A stretch of DNA of 8,911 nucleotides from the NCBI GenBank assembly GCA_947490625.1, contig CANLHC010000025.1, forward strand, positions 1-8,911. Direction: 5' to 3'. This document shows positions 1 through 6,245 of this stretch, piece by piece. The first letter of the stretch is position 1. Every line of letters begins with the position of its first letter. This stretch comes from Candidatus Nanopelagicaceae bacterium (GTDB taxonomy: Bacteria; Actinomycetota; Actinomycetes; Nanopelagicales; Nanopelagicaceae). The notes under the pieces are model-generated. The model made no database searches and had not been told where the DNA came from. It worked only from the letters and a program-made list of their open reading frames with translations. A program made the translations under genes and the position numbers.

Positions 1-89
1 ATCTTCGAGATGGTCACATCTGGAAAATCACCGCGTAGCTTTGATAAAACCTCACCAATACTTAAATAGGCACGGGCTGGAACGCTCAT
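1..89 (-). CDS. ftsR: FtsR-like MerR-family transcriptional regulator, N-terminal fragment (cut by window edge)
   Basis: Only the first 29 codons are inside the window. The minus strand from the ATG at 89 begins MSVPARAYLSIGEVLSKLRG and continues FPDVTISK. This SIGEVL...FPDVTISK pattern is the start of the winged-helix DNA-binding domain of actinobacterial FtsR, the MerR-type activator of ftsZ named in Corynebacterium. The gene directly upstream is garA, the same neighbour as in Mycobacterium (Rv1827-Rv1828) and Corynebacterium (odhI-ftsR), which strengthens the call. The ATG shares its A with the garA stop codon (TAATG), and a GGGGAGA Shine-Dalgarno lies just upstream inside the end of garA, so translation is probably coupled. 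The effector-binding and dimerisation part lies outside the window. Confidence 0.85.
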   Translation of the reverse strand, partial: MSVPARAYLSIGEVLSKLRGDFPDVTISK

Positions 90-565
90 TACTTCTCCCC
101 TATCGATTTTCTCTGTCCGGTGATGAAAACCAGGTGGAACTTGCCCACCTGTACTTGATCACCGGTCTGCAACTTATGTTTTTCAATGTTTTGAGAATTT
201 ATATATGTGCCATTCAAACTGGATGAGTCCACTATTTCAAAGACTGATTCGCCTGAAAGAAAAGAGATGGCTGCATGCTTTCGCGAAACGGTCACATCAT
301 CAAGGAATATCTCGCTATCGTGTGAACGACCAATCGTGGATCCTTGTGTCGTGATTAAATAACGCGATCCTTTGGCAGGACCTTTGTGAATGAGAAGCAT
401 CGCCTTGTCGGCTGGCCCTTTCAAGATCTGATCGACTGTCTCCTTCTCCGATTCGGAGACGGAATCCAAAAGCTCCGCGAGCAGAGATGAGGCTGAATCC
501 CGGACCGGCTCATTTCCTCCGAGGCGAAGGGTGGTGGTGAGTTCGGAATTGCTTGGAGAATCCAC
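89..565 (-). CDS. garA: FHA-domain metabolic regulator GarA/OdhI
   Basis: This 158-residue protein has an N-terminal tail of about 55 residues followed by a forkhead-associated domain (about 56-150). The phosphothreonine-binding residues are all present: GRS at 79-81, SRKHA at 94-98 and NGTYIN at 118-123. The length matches mycobacterial GarA (162 residues). In that family, serine/threonine kinases (PknB, PknG) phosphorylate an N-terminal ETTSV motif. The FHA domain then binds the tail intramolecularly and releases its targets, 2-oxoglutarate dehydrogenase and glutamate-metabolism enzymes. Here the equivalent tail reads SELTTTLRL with Thr10-Thr12, so the phospho-site is altered but plausibly kept. 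The start is GTG at 565, preceded by a strong GGGGGAGGA at 576-584. An ATG inside that region is out of frame. It sits between gcvH and ftsR, the usual actinobacterial order. Confidence 0.92.
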   Translation of the reverse strand: MDSPSNSELTTTLRLGGNEPVRDSASSLLAELLDSVSESEKETVDQILKGPADKAMLLIHKGPAKGSRYLITTQGSTIGRSHDSEIFLDDVTVSRKHAAISFLSGESVFEIVDSSSLNGTYINSQNIEKHKLQTGDQVQVGKFHLVFITGQRKSIGEK

Positions 566-575
566 AGTGCACCCA

Positions 576-584
576 TCCTCCCCC
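576..584 (-). promoter_or_regulatory. Shine-Dalgarno that fixes the GTG start of garA
   Basis: The minus strand reads GGGGGAGGA ten bases upstream of the GTG at 565. This is the best ribosome-binding site in the gap and supports GTG as the start, since the nearby ATG at 576-574 is in another frame. Confidence 0.6.
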
Positions 585-618
585 GGCGATTTGCTCGCTC
601 AACATCAACTGGAGGCTG

Positions 619-647
619 ACACTAGATTGCCCCGTTGGATAAATCAA
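619..647 (-). promoter_or_regulatory. Possible sigma70-type promoter for garA-ftsR
   Basis: In the 112-base gap between gcvH and garA the minus strand carries TTGATT (-35, 4 of 6 consensus bases) and, after exactly 17 bases, TAGTGT (-10, 3 of 6). A transcript from here would have a leader of about 45 bases containing the garA Shine-Dalgarno. The match is weak and found by eye. garA may also be read from upstream as part of the gcvH transcript. Confidence 0.3.
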
Positions 648-677
648 GCGGGAGTTACACGGGCAGAAGGTCGGAAT

Positions 678-1055
678 TTACGCGGTGATTTGACGGTATT
701 GCTCTGCGGAGAGCAGTGGCGTCGGGGTGTCAGAGACCTCGATATCGGCCAGCCATCCAGCGCCGTAAGGATCACTATTGAGCAACTCAGGCGATTGATT
801 CAGGCCGTCATTTACGGCGACAACTTTTCCAGAGACAGGCGAAAAGATTTCAGAGACGCTCTTTGTTGATTCAACTTCACCGCACACCTTGTCAGCGATA
901 ACCGCATCACCAATCTTTGGAAGCTGGACATAGACGATGTCTCCCAGTGCCGCTTGTGCAAAATCGGTAATACCCATTCGAATGACAGTGGCAGAAGATT
1001 CTGAAACCCATTCATGCTCTTTTGTATATTTGAGCGAATCCGGAATCAATGACAT
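678..1055 (-). CDS. gcvH: Glycine cleavage system H protein
   Basis: GcvH is the lipoyl carrier that shuttles the aminomethyl group between the P, T and L proteins of glycine cleavage; it acts in the cytoplasm. The 125-residue product has the family features: LKYTKEHEW near the start (8-16), GITDFAQAALGDIVYVQLP (28-46), the lipoyl attachment loop GEVESTKSVSEIFSPVSG with the expected acceptor Lys65, and the C-terminal LNSDPYGAGWL. The reading frame is open up to 1097, but the family begins at MSLIPDSLKY. The ATG at 1055 has an AAGGGAGA ribosome-binding site at 1061-1068, so that start was chosen. It lies 38 bases after the phosphatidyltransferase gene. The P and T genes are not in the window, so GcvH here is separated from them, next to garA as in other actinobacteria. 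Confidence 0.96.
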   Translation of the reverse strand: MSLIPDSLKYTKEHEWVSESSATVIRMGITDFAQAALGDIVYVQLPKIGDAVIADKVCGEVESTKSVSEIFSPVSGKVVAVNDGLNQSPELLNSDPYGAGWLADIEVSDTPTPLLSAEQYRQITA

Positions 1056-1093
1056 GACGTTCTCCCTTGAGTTTTTCTCATCCCTGACAAGTC

Positions 1094-1663
1094 TCACACT
1101 CTAATAGTTTTTAGGGCGCTCAGGAAGTATGAAACTCCCGTCGCTAGGTAGAGAGCCACACCCCAGAGTGCAAAGGCCCATCCCAAGATGAAGGCTGCCG
1201 TACCGATCCATGAAGTATTGAGTGCAAGTAAAAGAAATGGGAAGGCATAGAGAAGGTTAAAGGTGGCGGCTTTCCCCAAGAATGTCACCGTCAGAGGTGG
1301 TTTCTTCTTGATCGCCAAGATGGCGGCAATAACTGCCAGGAACGCATCGCGCGCAACCAGAACAATTACGAGCCAGAGTGGAACCGCCTCACGAATGACT
1401 AAGACAATGAGTGTCGAGACGATATAAAGACGATCAATCGTGGGATCCATAATCTCGCCCAACTTTGACTCTTGTCCAAGTGCTCGCGCGAGTTTTCCAT
1501 CAAAATAATCAGTTGCTCCGCCAATTGCCAGAACAACAATTGCCCACACGTCAGATTCAGGTACGAGCGCGAGATAGATAAATAGTGGAATACCTAACGC
1601 CCGCAGCGCCGTGAGCCCATTAGGCCAGGTCACAATCGAAGGCTTCTCTTTCTCGGCGTTCAT
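1094..1663 (-). CDS. pgsA: CDP-alcohol phosphatidyltransferase (PgsA-like)
   Basis: This 189-residue integral membrane enzyme carries the complete CDP-alcohol phosphotransferase signature D-G-x2-A-R-x8-G-x3-D-x3-D, from D55 G56 to D77, with the usual extra aspartate D52 just before it. These aspartates bind the metal ion and CDP-diacylglycerol. Hydrophobic stretches at about 18-34, 40-50, 80-92, 96-118, 134-149 and 153-174 fit the six-helix family fold. The probable product is phosphatidylglycerol phosphate, but the family also makes phosphatidylinositol phosphate and cardiolipin, and substrate cannot be read from sequence alone. Gene order next to gcvH and garA resembles the mycobacterial pgsA2 region. 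The start ATG lies four bases after the cmk-der stop, with AGGGA at the end of der as a ribosome-binding site, so it is probably coupled to it. Confidence 0.88.
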   Translation of the reverse strand: MNAEKEKPSIVTWPNGLTALRALGIPLFIYLALVPESDVWAIVVLAIGGATDYFDGKLARALGQESKLGEIMDPTIDRLYIVSTLIVLVIREAVPLWLVIVLVARDAFLAVIAAILAIKKKPPLTVTFLGKAATFNLLYAFPFLLLALNTSWIGTAAFILGWAFALWGVALYLATGVSYFLSALKTIRV

Positions 1664-1667
1664 CGCG

Positions 1668-3638
1668 CTATCCCTGCTCTTTATCTCGCTCTTTTACGCG
1701 AATAGCGACTTGAACGGGAGTGCCAGGAAATCCGAACTCTTCACGCAAGCGACGTTCGATAAATCGTCGATATGAGGCTTCGATCCAACCACTTGAGAAG
1801 ACAACAAACTTTGGTGGCGCGATACCTGCCTGGGTCGCGTAGTAAATCTTTGGTTGCTTGCCACCTCGCACCGGTGGAGGCGTTGCACCAATGAGGGCTC
1901 CCAAGAAAGAGTTGAGTTTCGATGTAGGGACTCGACGCTCCCATGAATCCAGGGCAGTTCGAATAGCTGGAGCAAGGCGATCGCGATGCCAGCCGGTCTT
2001 TGCTGCAACGTTTACACGTTGTGCCCACTCCACTTGATCTAAGTGTCGATCAATTTCACGATCGAGTTGATCACGGCGATCTTCATCCACCAGATCCCAC
2101 TTATTCATCACGAGTACTAAGGCTTTTCCAGCTTCCTCGACCATTGTGATGACACGCAAGTCTTGCTCTGAGATTGGTTGTGATGCGTCAAGAACGACGA
2201 CTGCACACTCACACCTATCCAGTGCTGCCTGAGTGCGAAGAGTCGCGTAGTAATCGGTTCCACTTGCTTGATTGGCGCGCTTTTTTAGCCCTGCCGTATC
2301 AACGAATCTCCAGATTGATCCACCGAAATCAATCAGTGAATCAACCGGATCGCGTGTAGTTCCAGCAACGTCATCAACAATCGATAGCGATTCTCCCGCT
2401 AGTGCATTGAGCAAACTTGATTTTCCAACGTTGGGACGTCCAATCAAAGCTATACGGCGGTAACCATCCTGGGCCTGTGCTCCACCCACTTCTGGCAATT
2501 CGCGCACTATTAAATCCAGGAGATCACCGCTCCCCCGACCATGCAGCGCTGAAACAAAGCAAGGTTGTCCAAGACCTAGATTCCACAAAGCATGCGCATC
2601 CGATTCATCTGAATCTCCATCAACTTTATTTGCAACAAGGATTGTTGGCTTCTTCGCTTTCCTTAGCTCTTGCACAAGAATGTCATCTTCATCGAGTGCT
2701 CCCACATGTGCATCAACAACAAAGGCGAGAACATCTGCCTCTTCCATTGCACGCTCTGCACCGGCTGACACTTGAACTGAAATTCCATCTGGTTTTGATT
2801 CCCAACCACCAGTGTCCATGATGATAAATCTGCGACCATTCCATTCGCATTCATAAGAGACACGATCACGTGTAACACCAGGTGTATCTTCAACGATAGC
2901 TTCTCGGCGACCGAGGAAGCGATTAATCAACGTTGACTTACCAACATTTGGGCGCCCGAGTATTGCGACGATTGGCAACCCCAAGAGGTTTCTCTCTTTC
3001 AATAGCTCCCAAATGCGCTCAATAGTTTCCTCAAGATTGAGCATTGTTGAATCAACGATCACCGCATCACTTGCTGTGCTTAAAGGTGAAATAGCGCGTG
3101 TGGAATCAACGTGATCACGTTCGCTTAAGGATTGCCCAATAGCTTCAGCTCCATGTTGCGCGCCAAGTTCAGTATCGCGTCGGAGCGCACGCGCCTGCAG
3201 ATCTGCCGTTAAAAAGACTTTCATCGCTGCATGTGGCGCAACGACTGTGCCGATGTCGCGACCTTCAACAACTATTCCGCGATCGGCCTTATCAATGATT
3301 TTTCGTTGCAGTGTCAGTAACTCCGCGCGAATCTGTGGAATGGCACTAATTGCACTTACCGCTGCAGTAACTTTTTCAGATCGAATCTCTTCTGTCAGAT
3401 CATTATCACCACAAAATACTTGTGGCTTGGTTGGATCAGATACAAATCGAATCGGTGAAGTTTTCAATCCCTGAATAATGACGTGAGGTTCAGTGCTATC
3501 AAGAGAGATCGATAACCATGTAACGGCACGGTAGAGCGCGCCGGTATCTAAATAATTCCAGCCTGCTCTTCGTGCGATTTCGCGGGATGTACTTGATTTT
3601 CCCGCTCCGCTAGGACCATCTATTGCTATGACGATCAT
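1668..3638 (-). CDS. cmk-der: Fused cytidylate kinase and GTPase Der (Cmk-EngA)
   Basis: One 656-residue open frame joins two enzymes. Residues 1 to about 215 are cytidylate kinase, which phosphorylates CMP and dCMP: P-loop GPSGAGKSS (8-16), [14 protein letters not shown] (29-42), [11 protein letters not shown] (123-133) and [15 protein letters not shown] (172-186). After a very short linker (about 216-222) comes Der, the tandem GTPase needed for 50S ribosomal subunit assembly. G domain 1 has GRPNVGKS (228-235), DTGG (275-278) and NKVD (337-340). G domain 2 has GRPNVGKS (400-407), DTAG (447-450) and NKWD (512-515). A KH-like domain runs from about 565 to the end. All nucleotide-binding motifs are intact, so both halves should be active. 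Cmk and Der are adjacent separate genes in mycobacteria; fused versions are annotated in some other actinobacteria. The start ATG has only a purine-rich GAAGAGAG upstream. Confidence 0.96.
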   Translation of the reverse strand: MIVIAIDGPSGAGKSSTSREIARRAGWNYLDTGALYRAVTWLSISLDSTEPHVIIQGLKTSPIRFVSDPTKPQVFCGDNDLTEEIRSEKVTAAVSAISAIPQIRAELLTLQRKIIDKADRGIVVEGRDIGTVVAPHAAMKVFLTADLQARALRRDTELGAQHGAEAIGQSLSERDHVDSTRAISPLSTASDAVIVDSTMLNLEETIERIWELLKERNLLGLPIVAILGRPNVGKSTLINRFLGRREAIVEDTPGVTRDRVSYECEWNGRRFIIMDTGGWESKPDGISVQVSAGAERAMEEADVLAFVVDAHVGALDEDDILVQELRKAKKPTILVANKVDGDSDESDAHALWNLGLGQPCFVSALHGRGSGDLLDLIVRELPEVGGAQAQDGYRRIALIGRPNVGKSSLLNALAGESLSIVDDVAGTTRDPVDSLIDFGGSIWRFVDTAGLKKRANQASGTDYYATLRTQAALDRCECAVVVLDASQPISEQDLRVITMVEEAGKALVLVMNKWDLVDEDRRDQLDREIDRHLDQVEWAQRVNVAAKTGWHRDRLAPAIRTALDSWERRVPTSKLNSFLGALIGATPPPVRGGKQPKIYYATQAGIAPPKFVVFSSGWIEASYRRFIERRLREEFGFPGTPVQVAIRVKERDKEQG

Positions 3639-3658
3639 CTACCGGCTCTCTTCATCAA

Positions 3659-3688
3659 ATTTTAGGAAAACACCTAACGTGCAATCAA
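3659..3688 (-). promoter_or_regulatory. Possible sigma70-type promoter for cmk-der
   Basis: In the 66-base gap after tyrA the minus strand has TTGATT (-35), 18 bases, then TAAAAT (-10, 5 of 6 consensus). Transcription would begin about 15 bases before the cmk-der ATG, leaving room for the GAAGAGAG ribosome-binding sequence. It overlaps a small TTAGG/CCTAA inverted repeat. Found by eye and not tested; the gene may also be read through from tyrA. Confidence 0.4.
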
Positions 3689-3704
3689 ATCGTGCATACC
3701 TATT

Positions 3705-4769
3705 CTACCGAGAAGGATGAACCTTCCATCCCTGATCTTGCAGGTGCGACATCACCTTTTGACCATCCTGAGGTGCAAAAGAAAGTGTGATCAAACCAGT
3801 TTCTTGTCCTGGAGTGTGTTCTATCTGCAGATCCTCAATGTTGACCTGAATCTGAGCGCAGGATTCAATAATTGCAGCGAGTTGTCCTGGTTTGTCATCG
3901 ATGACTACTGCCACGAGGAAATATTCACGAGACTGACCACCATGTTTTCCAGGGATACGTGCACGCCCTCGTCTTCCTGATGCAATCAGTTCTTGCGCAA
4001 CGGCATTGTCATTCAACCCTGCGACGATGGTGGAAAGGTCGTTTTGTAGACTTATCAGCAAAGGTCGCAACGCTTCTGCATTGCCACTGAGAATCTGGCC
4101 CCAGAGCTCTGGATTTGAATCAGCCAATCGAGTGGTATCCCGCAGCCCGCTACCCGCCAGCTCGAGGTCTTCTTGATGAGCTCTATTGAGTGAGCCTGCC
4201 AGCAGGGATGAAAGAATTTGAGGAAGGTGGCTCACCTGAGCTACGGCTCGATCATGGTCGGCGGCACTGCGGATCATCGGCGCTCCCCCACAGAGAGCGA
4301 TTACCTCCTTCACATGCGCAAGCAGGGACGGATCAACTCCCTCTGAGATCAATACCCATGGACGGCCGATAAAGAGATCGCCCCGCGCAGACTCCGGACC
4401 ACTGACCTCGCGACCCGCCATCGGATGCGTCGCGGCAAAGAAGGCTGGATCAAGAGAAGTTTTCGATACATCAAGTAGAGGTTTAGTTTTAATGCTGCTG
4501 ATATCCATAACCCTCAAGCCAGAGTTTCGAGATAACTCCTGCGAAATCACATCAGCGATTGAATCTGGCGGAGTAGCGATGATGCAGAGCTGTTCGACAG
4601 AGGTATTTTCACCGTCGCGGTCCTCGAGTAGGTCCCGCGCAAGATCCTCAGCACGAGGGTCCGAATCTCTGATCGAAACCTTGACCCCAACCCCCTTAAG
4701 GGCAAGTCCGATCGATGTTCCTATTAATCCTGCGCCGACAATGCGTATATGAGTGAGCTTTTCGGCCAT
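3705..4769 (-). CDS. tyrA: Prephenate dehydrogenase with C-terminal ACT-like domain
   Basis: TyrA oxidises and decarboxylates prephenate to 4-hydroxyphenylpyruvate with NAD(P)+, the committed step to tyrosine. From the ATG at 4769 the product has 354 residues. It shows the Rossmann motif GAGLIG (12-17), IIATPP (63-68), the substrate-site motif THPMAGREVSG (114-124) with His115, SHLPQ (180-184) and GLRDTTRLADSNPELW (208-223). Residues 284-354 (EYFLVAVVIDDKPGQLAAI...) form an ACT-like regulatory domain, suggesting feedback control by tyrosine or another amino acid. The frame is open to an ATG at 4841, but that would add 24 residues lacking family similarity and overlap aroH by about 70 bases. 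The chosen ATG is one base past the aroH stop and lacks a strong Shine-Dalgarno, so it probably depends on translation of aroH. Confidence 0.94.
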   Translation of the reverse strand: MAEKLTHIRIVGAGLIGTSIGLALKGVGVKVSIRDSDPRAEDLARDLLEDRDGENTSVEQLCIIATPPDSIADVISQELSRNSGLRVMDISSIKTKPLLDVSKTSLDPAFFAATHPMAGREVSGPESARGDLFIGRPWVLISEGVDPSLLAHVKEVIALCGGAPMIRSAADHDRAVAQVSHLPQILSSLLAGSLNRAHQEDLELAGSGLRDTTRLADSNPELWGQILSGNAEALRPLLISLQNDLSTIVAGLNDNAVAQELIASGRRGRARIPGKHGGQSREYFLVAVVIDDKPGQLAAIIESCAQIQVNIEDLQIEHTPGQETGLITLSFAPQDGQKVMSHLQDQGWKVHPSR

Positions 4770-4770
4770 T

Positions 4771-5136
4771 TTATTGGGCGATATCTCGTCTAAGAGCGGT
4801 CGCACCGTGGAGATAGATATGCGAAATCTCCTCGATTTCACGCTCAGTATTGCAGTGAAGCATCACTCTCAAAACACGAGGAAGGGCTCCTGGTACATCA
4901 ATTTCTACCGCGCAGATGAGCGGCACGGATTGAAAACCGACCTCACGGGCATAAGCGGCAGGAAAGGCGGCATTGAGATCAGGGGTCACAGTGAGAATCA
5001 CCGAGATCACATCACGCGGTGTAAGCCCATTTGCCTCCAGAAGAGCTAAAAGCAACTCCTTTGTCGCATCGGCCATCGCCGGGACGGTATTGGCCTCTAA
5101 CTGAGTGGCACCGCGAATCGCTCGAACATGGCTCAT
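4771..5136 (-). CDS. aroH: Chorismate mutase, AroH class
   Basis: This enzyme rearranges chorismate to prephenate, the substrate of the TyrA encoded immediately downstream. The 121-residue product matches the Bacillus subtilis AroH fold (trimeric, alpha/beta) and not the helical AroQ type. Recognisable segments are VRAIRGATQLEANT (4-17), TPDLNAAFPA (51-60), VPLICAVEIDV (71-81) and SHIYLHGATALRRD (105-118). Residues equivalent to the Bacillus active site are present: Arg8 (Bs Arg7), Arg64 (Bs Arg63), Glu78, Arg90 and Tyr108. The ATG at 5136 is the only sensible start, but no Shine-Dalgarno precedes it. A TATCCT box ends six bases upstream, so the mRNA may be leaderless. It is followed by tyrA after one base, making a two-step prephenate-to-tyrosine unit. 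Confidence 0.94.
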   Translation of the reverse strand: MSHVRAIRGATQLEANTVPAMADATKELLLALLEANGLTPRDVISVILTVTPDLNAAFPAAYAREVGFQSVPLICAVEIDVPGALPRVLRVMLHCNTEREIEEISHIYLHGATALRRDIAQ

Positions 5137-5142
5137 GGGAAA

Positions 5143-5148
5143 AGGATA
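5143..5148 (-). promoter_or_regulatory. Possible -10 box for a leaderless aroH-tyrA transcript
   Basis: The minus strand reads TATCCT, then TTTCCC, then the aroH ATG. The -10-like hexamer is six bases from the start codon, placing the transcription start on or next to the ATG, as in leaderless mRNAs common in actinobacteria. The absence of a Shine-Dalgarno supports this. No good -35 is visible at 17 bases. Confidence 0.4.
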
Positions 5149-5187
5149 ACCCCTAACCCCGTAATGGCGCTCTTCTCTTTTTGCGTG

Positions 5188-5199
5188 TTTATCGATAAA
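5188..5199. repeat. ATCGATAAA element 1 (perfect 12-base palindrome)
   Basis: The sequence TTTATCGATAAA is its own reverse complement. It is the left-most of four related elements in this gap. It is followed by AT-rich sequence and TCAGG about eleven bases later, similar in layout to the other copies. A palindrome of this size is typical of a site for a dimeric DNA-binding protein, but no protein is identified. Confidence 0.6.
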
Positions 5200-5279
5200 T
5201 ATATATCAGGACAAATATGCTTCCTATACCGATCAATTTCGCCCCTCACTCAATGACCGACGCAGCCATGAAACCCTAA

Positions 5280-5290
5280 ATATCGATAAA
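5280..5290. repeat. ATCGATAAA element 2
   Basis: The sequence ATATCGATAAA contains the perfect palindrome TATCGATA at 5281-5288. It is followed by a T-rich stretch and ATGG about twelve bases later. It starts 91 bases from element 1 and 52 bases from element 3, measured from the ATCGA cores. Confidence 0.55.
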
Positions 5291-5331
5291 GAGTTTTTAT
5301 GGAGACTTATTAAGCATGGAATCTGGGCAAA

Positions 5332-5357
5332 TTATCGATAAAACTGCTTTTCCGGAA
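5332..5357. repeat. ATCGATAAA element 3, extended copy with CCGG palindrome
   Basis: It starts with the perfect palindrome TTATCGATAA (5332-5341) and ends with a second palindrome, TTCCGGAA (5350-5357), separated by ACTGCT. The 22 bases 5334-5355 align with 5372-5392 of element 4 with one gap and three mismatches, so these two copies are a clear imperfect direct repeat. Confidence 0.65.
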
Positions 5358-5371
5358 CTGTAGAAATAATA

Positions 5372-5394
5372 ATCGACAAATTGCTTTACCGGTA
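5372..5394. repeat. ATCGACAAA element 4, extended copy with CCGG palindrome
   Basis: The core here is ATCGACAAA, so the first palindrome is broken by one base, but the following TTGCTT and the palindrome TACCGGTA (5387-5394) match the layout of element 3. The outer bases of the CCGG palindrome differ from element 3 (TA...TA instead of TT...AA), yet the symmetry is kept. Confidence 0.6.
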
Positions 5395-5415
5395 TATAGT
5401 TTCAATATCTATAAA

Positions 5416-6147
5416 TTAATTAATGTCTAAAGCGTTTCGTAGATTTGCCAATTCACCGTCATTAAGATCTCGCCATCGTCCGGGTGGAGTATCCCCCAAA
5501 CTGATCGGCCCAAAGTTGGTGCGGATCAGGCGCAACACGCGAAGGTCGACCGCCTCCATCAGTCGGCGAATAATGTGATAGCGACCCTCATGAATGCTGA
5601 CCTCGATCCAATGCGGCGACAGGTGCTTGAAGGAGAGGACTCTCCCCATCCCATCTTCGAGCTCAATCCCCTTGAGCAAGATCTTGTCCACACCTGGTGG
5701 AAGTTGTCCTTCGAACTCGATCAGGTAGCTCTTGACCAGACCGTAGGAGGGGTGTGTGGCACGGAAGGTCAGATCTCCATCATTTGTCAGTAAAATCAGG
5801 CCTTCTGAGTCCTTATCCAGCCGACCTACATGGAAGAGACGCTCCTTGCGGAAGTCAATAAAGTCGGCAAGTGAGGGCCTGCCTTCGGGGTCATACATCG
5901 TGGACAAAACACCCTTAGGTTTATGAAGTACTAAATAAGACTTAGTCAATGTTGCCGTAATTGTCTCACCATCAACCATTACTTTGACCTTTGCGGTGTC
6001 AAACTTAGCACCGAGCTCTCGAATGATGTGTCCGTCGACGCTCACCCGGCCATCTTGGATCAGTTCATCGGCTCCGCGACGCGAGGTCACTCCAGCGTCG
6101 GCAATAATTTTGTTCAGGCGTGTAAGGCTCATGTGAAGGCTATCCAT
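5416..6147 (-). CDS. RsuA/RluB/RluE/RluF-family pseudouridine synthase
   Basis: The enzyme converts a uridine in ribosomal RNA to pseudouridine. The 243-residue product has an N-terminal S4 RNA-binding domain (TRLNKIIADAGVTSRRGADELIQ, about 9-31, and GRVSVDG). The catalytic domain follows, with LHKPKGVLST (74-83) and HVGRLDKDSEGLILLTNDGDL (106-126), in which Asp111 is the catalytic aspartate. The C-terminal EGRYHIIRRLMEAV (187-200) is also family-typical. Actinobacterial copies beside scpAB are often labelled RluB (23S rRNA), but the exact target cannot be fixed from sequence, so no symbol is given. Two start codons are possible, ATG at 6147 or ATG at 6132; neither has a strong Shine-Dalgarno, and the shorter form (238 residues) begins at MSLTRLNK, closer to family starts. 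It follows scpB with a 98-base gap. Confidence 0.93.
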   Translation of the reverse strand: MDSLHMSLTRLNKIIADAGVTSRRGADELIQDGRVSVDGHIIRELGAKFDTAKVKVMVDGETITATLTKSYLVLHKPKGVLSTMYDPEGRPSLADFIDFRKERLFHVGRLDKDSEGLILLTNDGDLTFRATHPSYGLVKSYLIEFEGQLPPGVDKILLKGIELEDGMGRVLSFKHLSPHWIEVSIHEGRYHIIRRLMEAVDLRVLRLIRTNFGPISLGDTPPGRWRDLNDGELANLRNALDIN

Positions 6148-6170
6148 TCTCGACAGTCTTAAGGGGCGCC

Positions 6171-6230
6171 CTCAACTGGGCGCAGGGCTACTTTACTTGT
6201 GACAGGGGTGGTTAGGCAAAACCAGTTGAG
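6171..6230. repeat. Nine-base inverted repeat between scpB and the pseudouridine synthase gene
   Basis: CTCAACTGG at 6171-6179 and CCAGTTGAG at 6222-6230 are exact reverse complements separated by 42 bases. Next to the right arm, CGGGCTAGCCCG (6231-6242) is a 12-base perfect palindrome just past the scpB stop. No T-run directly follows either structure on the minus strand, so a classical terminator is not supported; folding of the intergenic RNA or a protein site is possible. Confidence 0.45.
6190..6219 (-). promoter_or_regulatory. Possible sigma70-type promoter for the pseudouridine synthase gene
   Basis: The minus strand carries TTGCCT (-35, 4 of 6), 18 bases, then TAAAGT (-10, 4 of 6). 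The predicted leader is about 35-50 bases long, depending on which start codon is used. It lies within the inverted repeat spacer, so the two features could interact. Found by eye only. Confidence 0.35.
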
Positions 6231-6245
6231 CGGGCTAGCCCGGGA

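Larger units (their letters stand above)
5137..5415. other. AT-rich intergenic region between the pseudouridine synthase gene and aroH
   Basis: This is by far the longest non-coding gap in the window (279 bases). It is visibly richer in A and T than the flanking genes, and more so toward the pseudouridine synthase gene. No open frame of useful length, tRNA, T-box sequence or tyrosine/phenylalanine-rich leader peptide was found. It contains four related ATCGAyAAA elements (listed separately), a TATAG/CTATA inverted repeat at 5395-5413 just after the pseudouridine synthase stop codon, and a probable aroH -10 box at its left end. No GC-rich hairpin with a T-run was seen, so termination after the upstream gene is not evident. 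Confidence 0.7.

Noticed and set aside
2174..2821. Plus-strand open frames inside cmk-der
   Set aside because: They are antisense shadows of a strongly conserved gene, with no recognisable domain and no ribosome-binding site.
3653..3680. TTAGG/CCTAA hairpin after tyrA as a terminator
   Set aside because: The stem is only five A/T-rich pairs without a proper T-run; the same bases fit better as part of the cmk-der promoter.
4770..4841. Upstream ATG at 4841 as tyrA start
   Set aside because: The extra 24 residues lie before the Rossmann fold, resemble nothing in the family and would overlap aroH by about 70 bases.
5137..5415. T-box or aromatic leader-peptide attenuator before aroH
   Set aside because: No T-box consensus was seen, and the short frames here (for example seven codons beginning ATGGCTGCG on the minus strand) contain no Tyr or Phe run and are not followed by a terminator-like hairpin.
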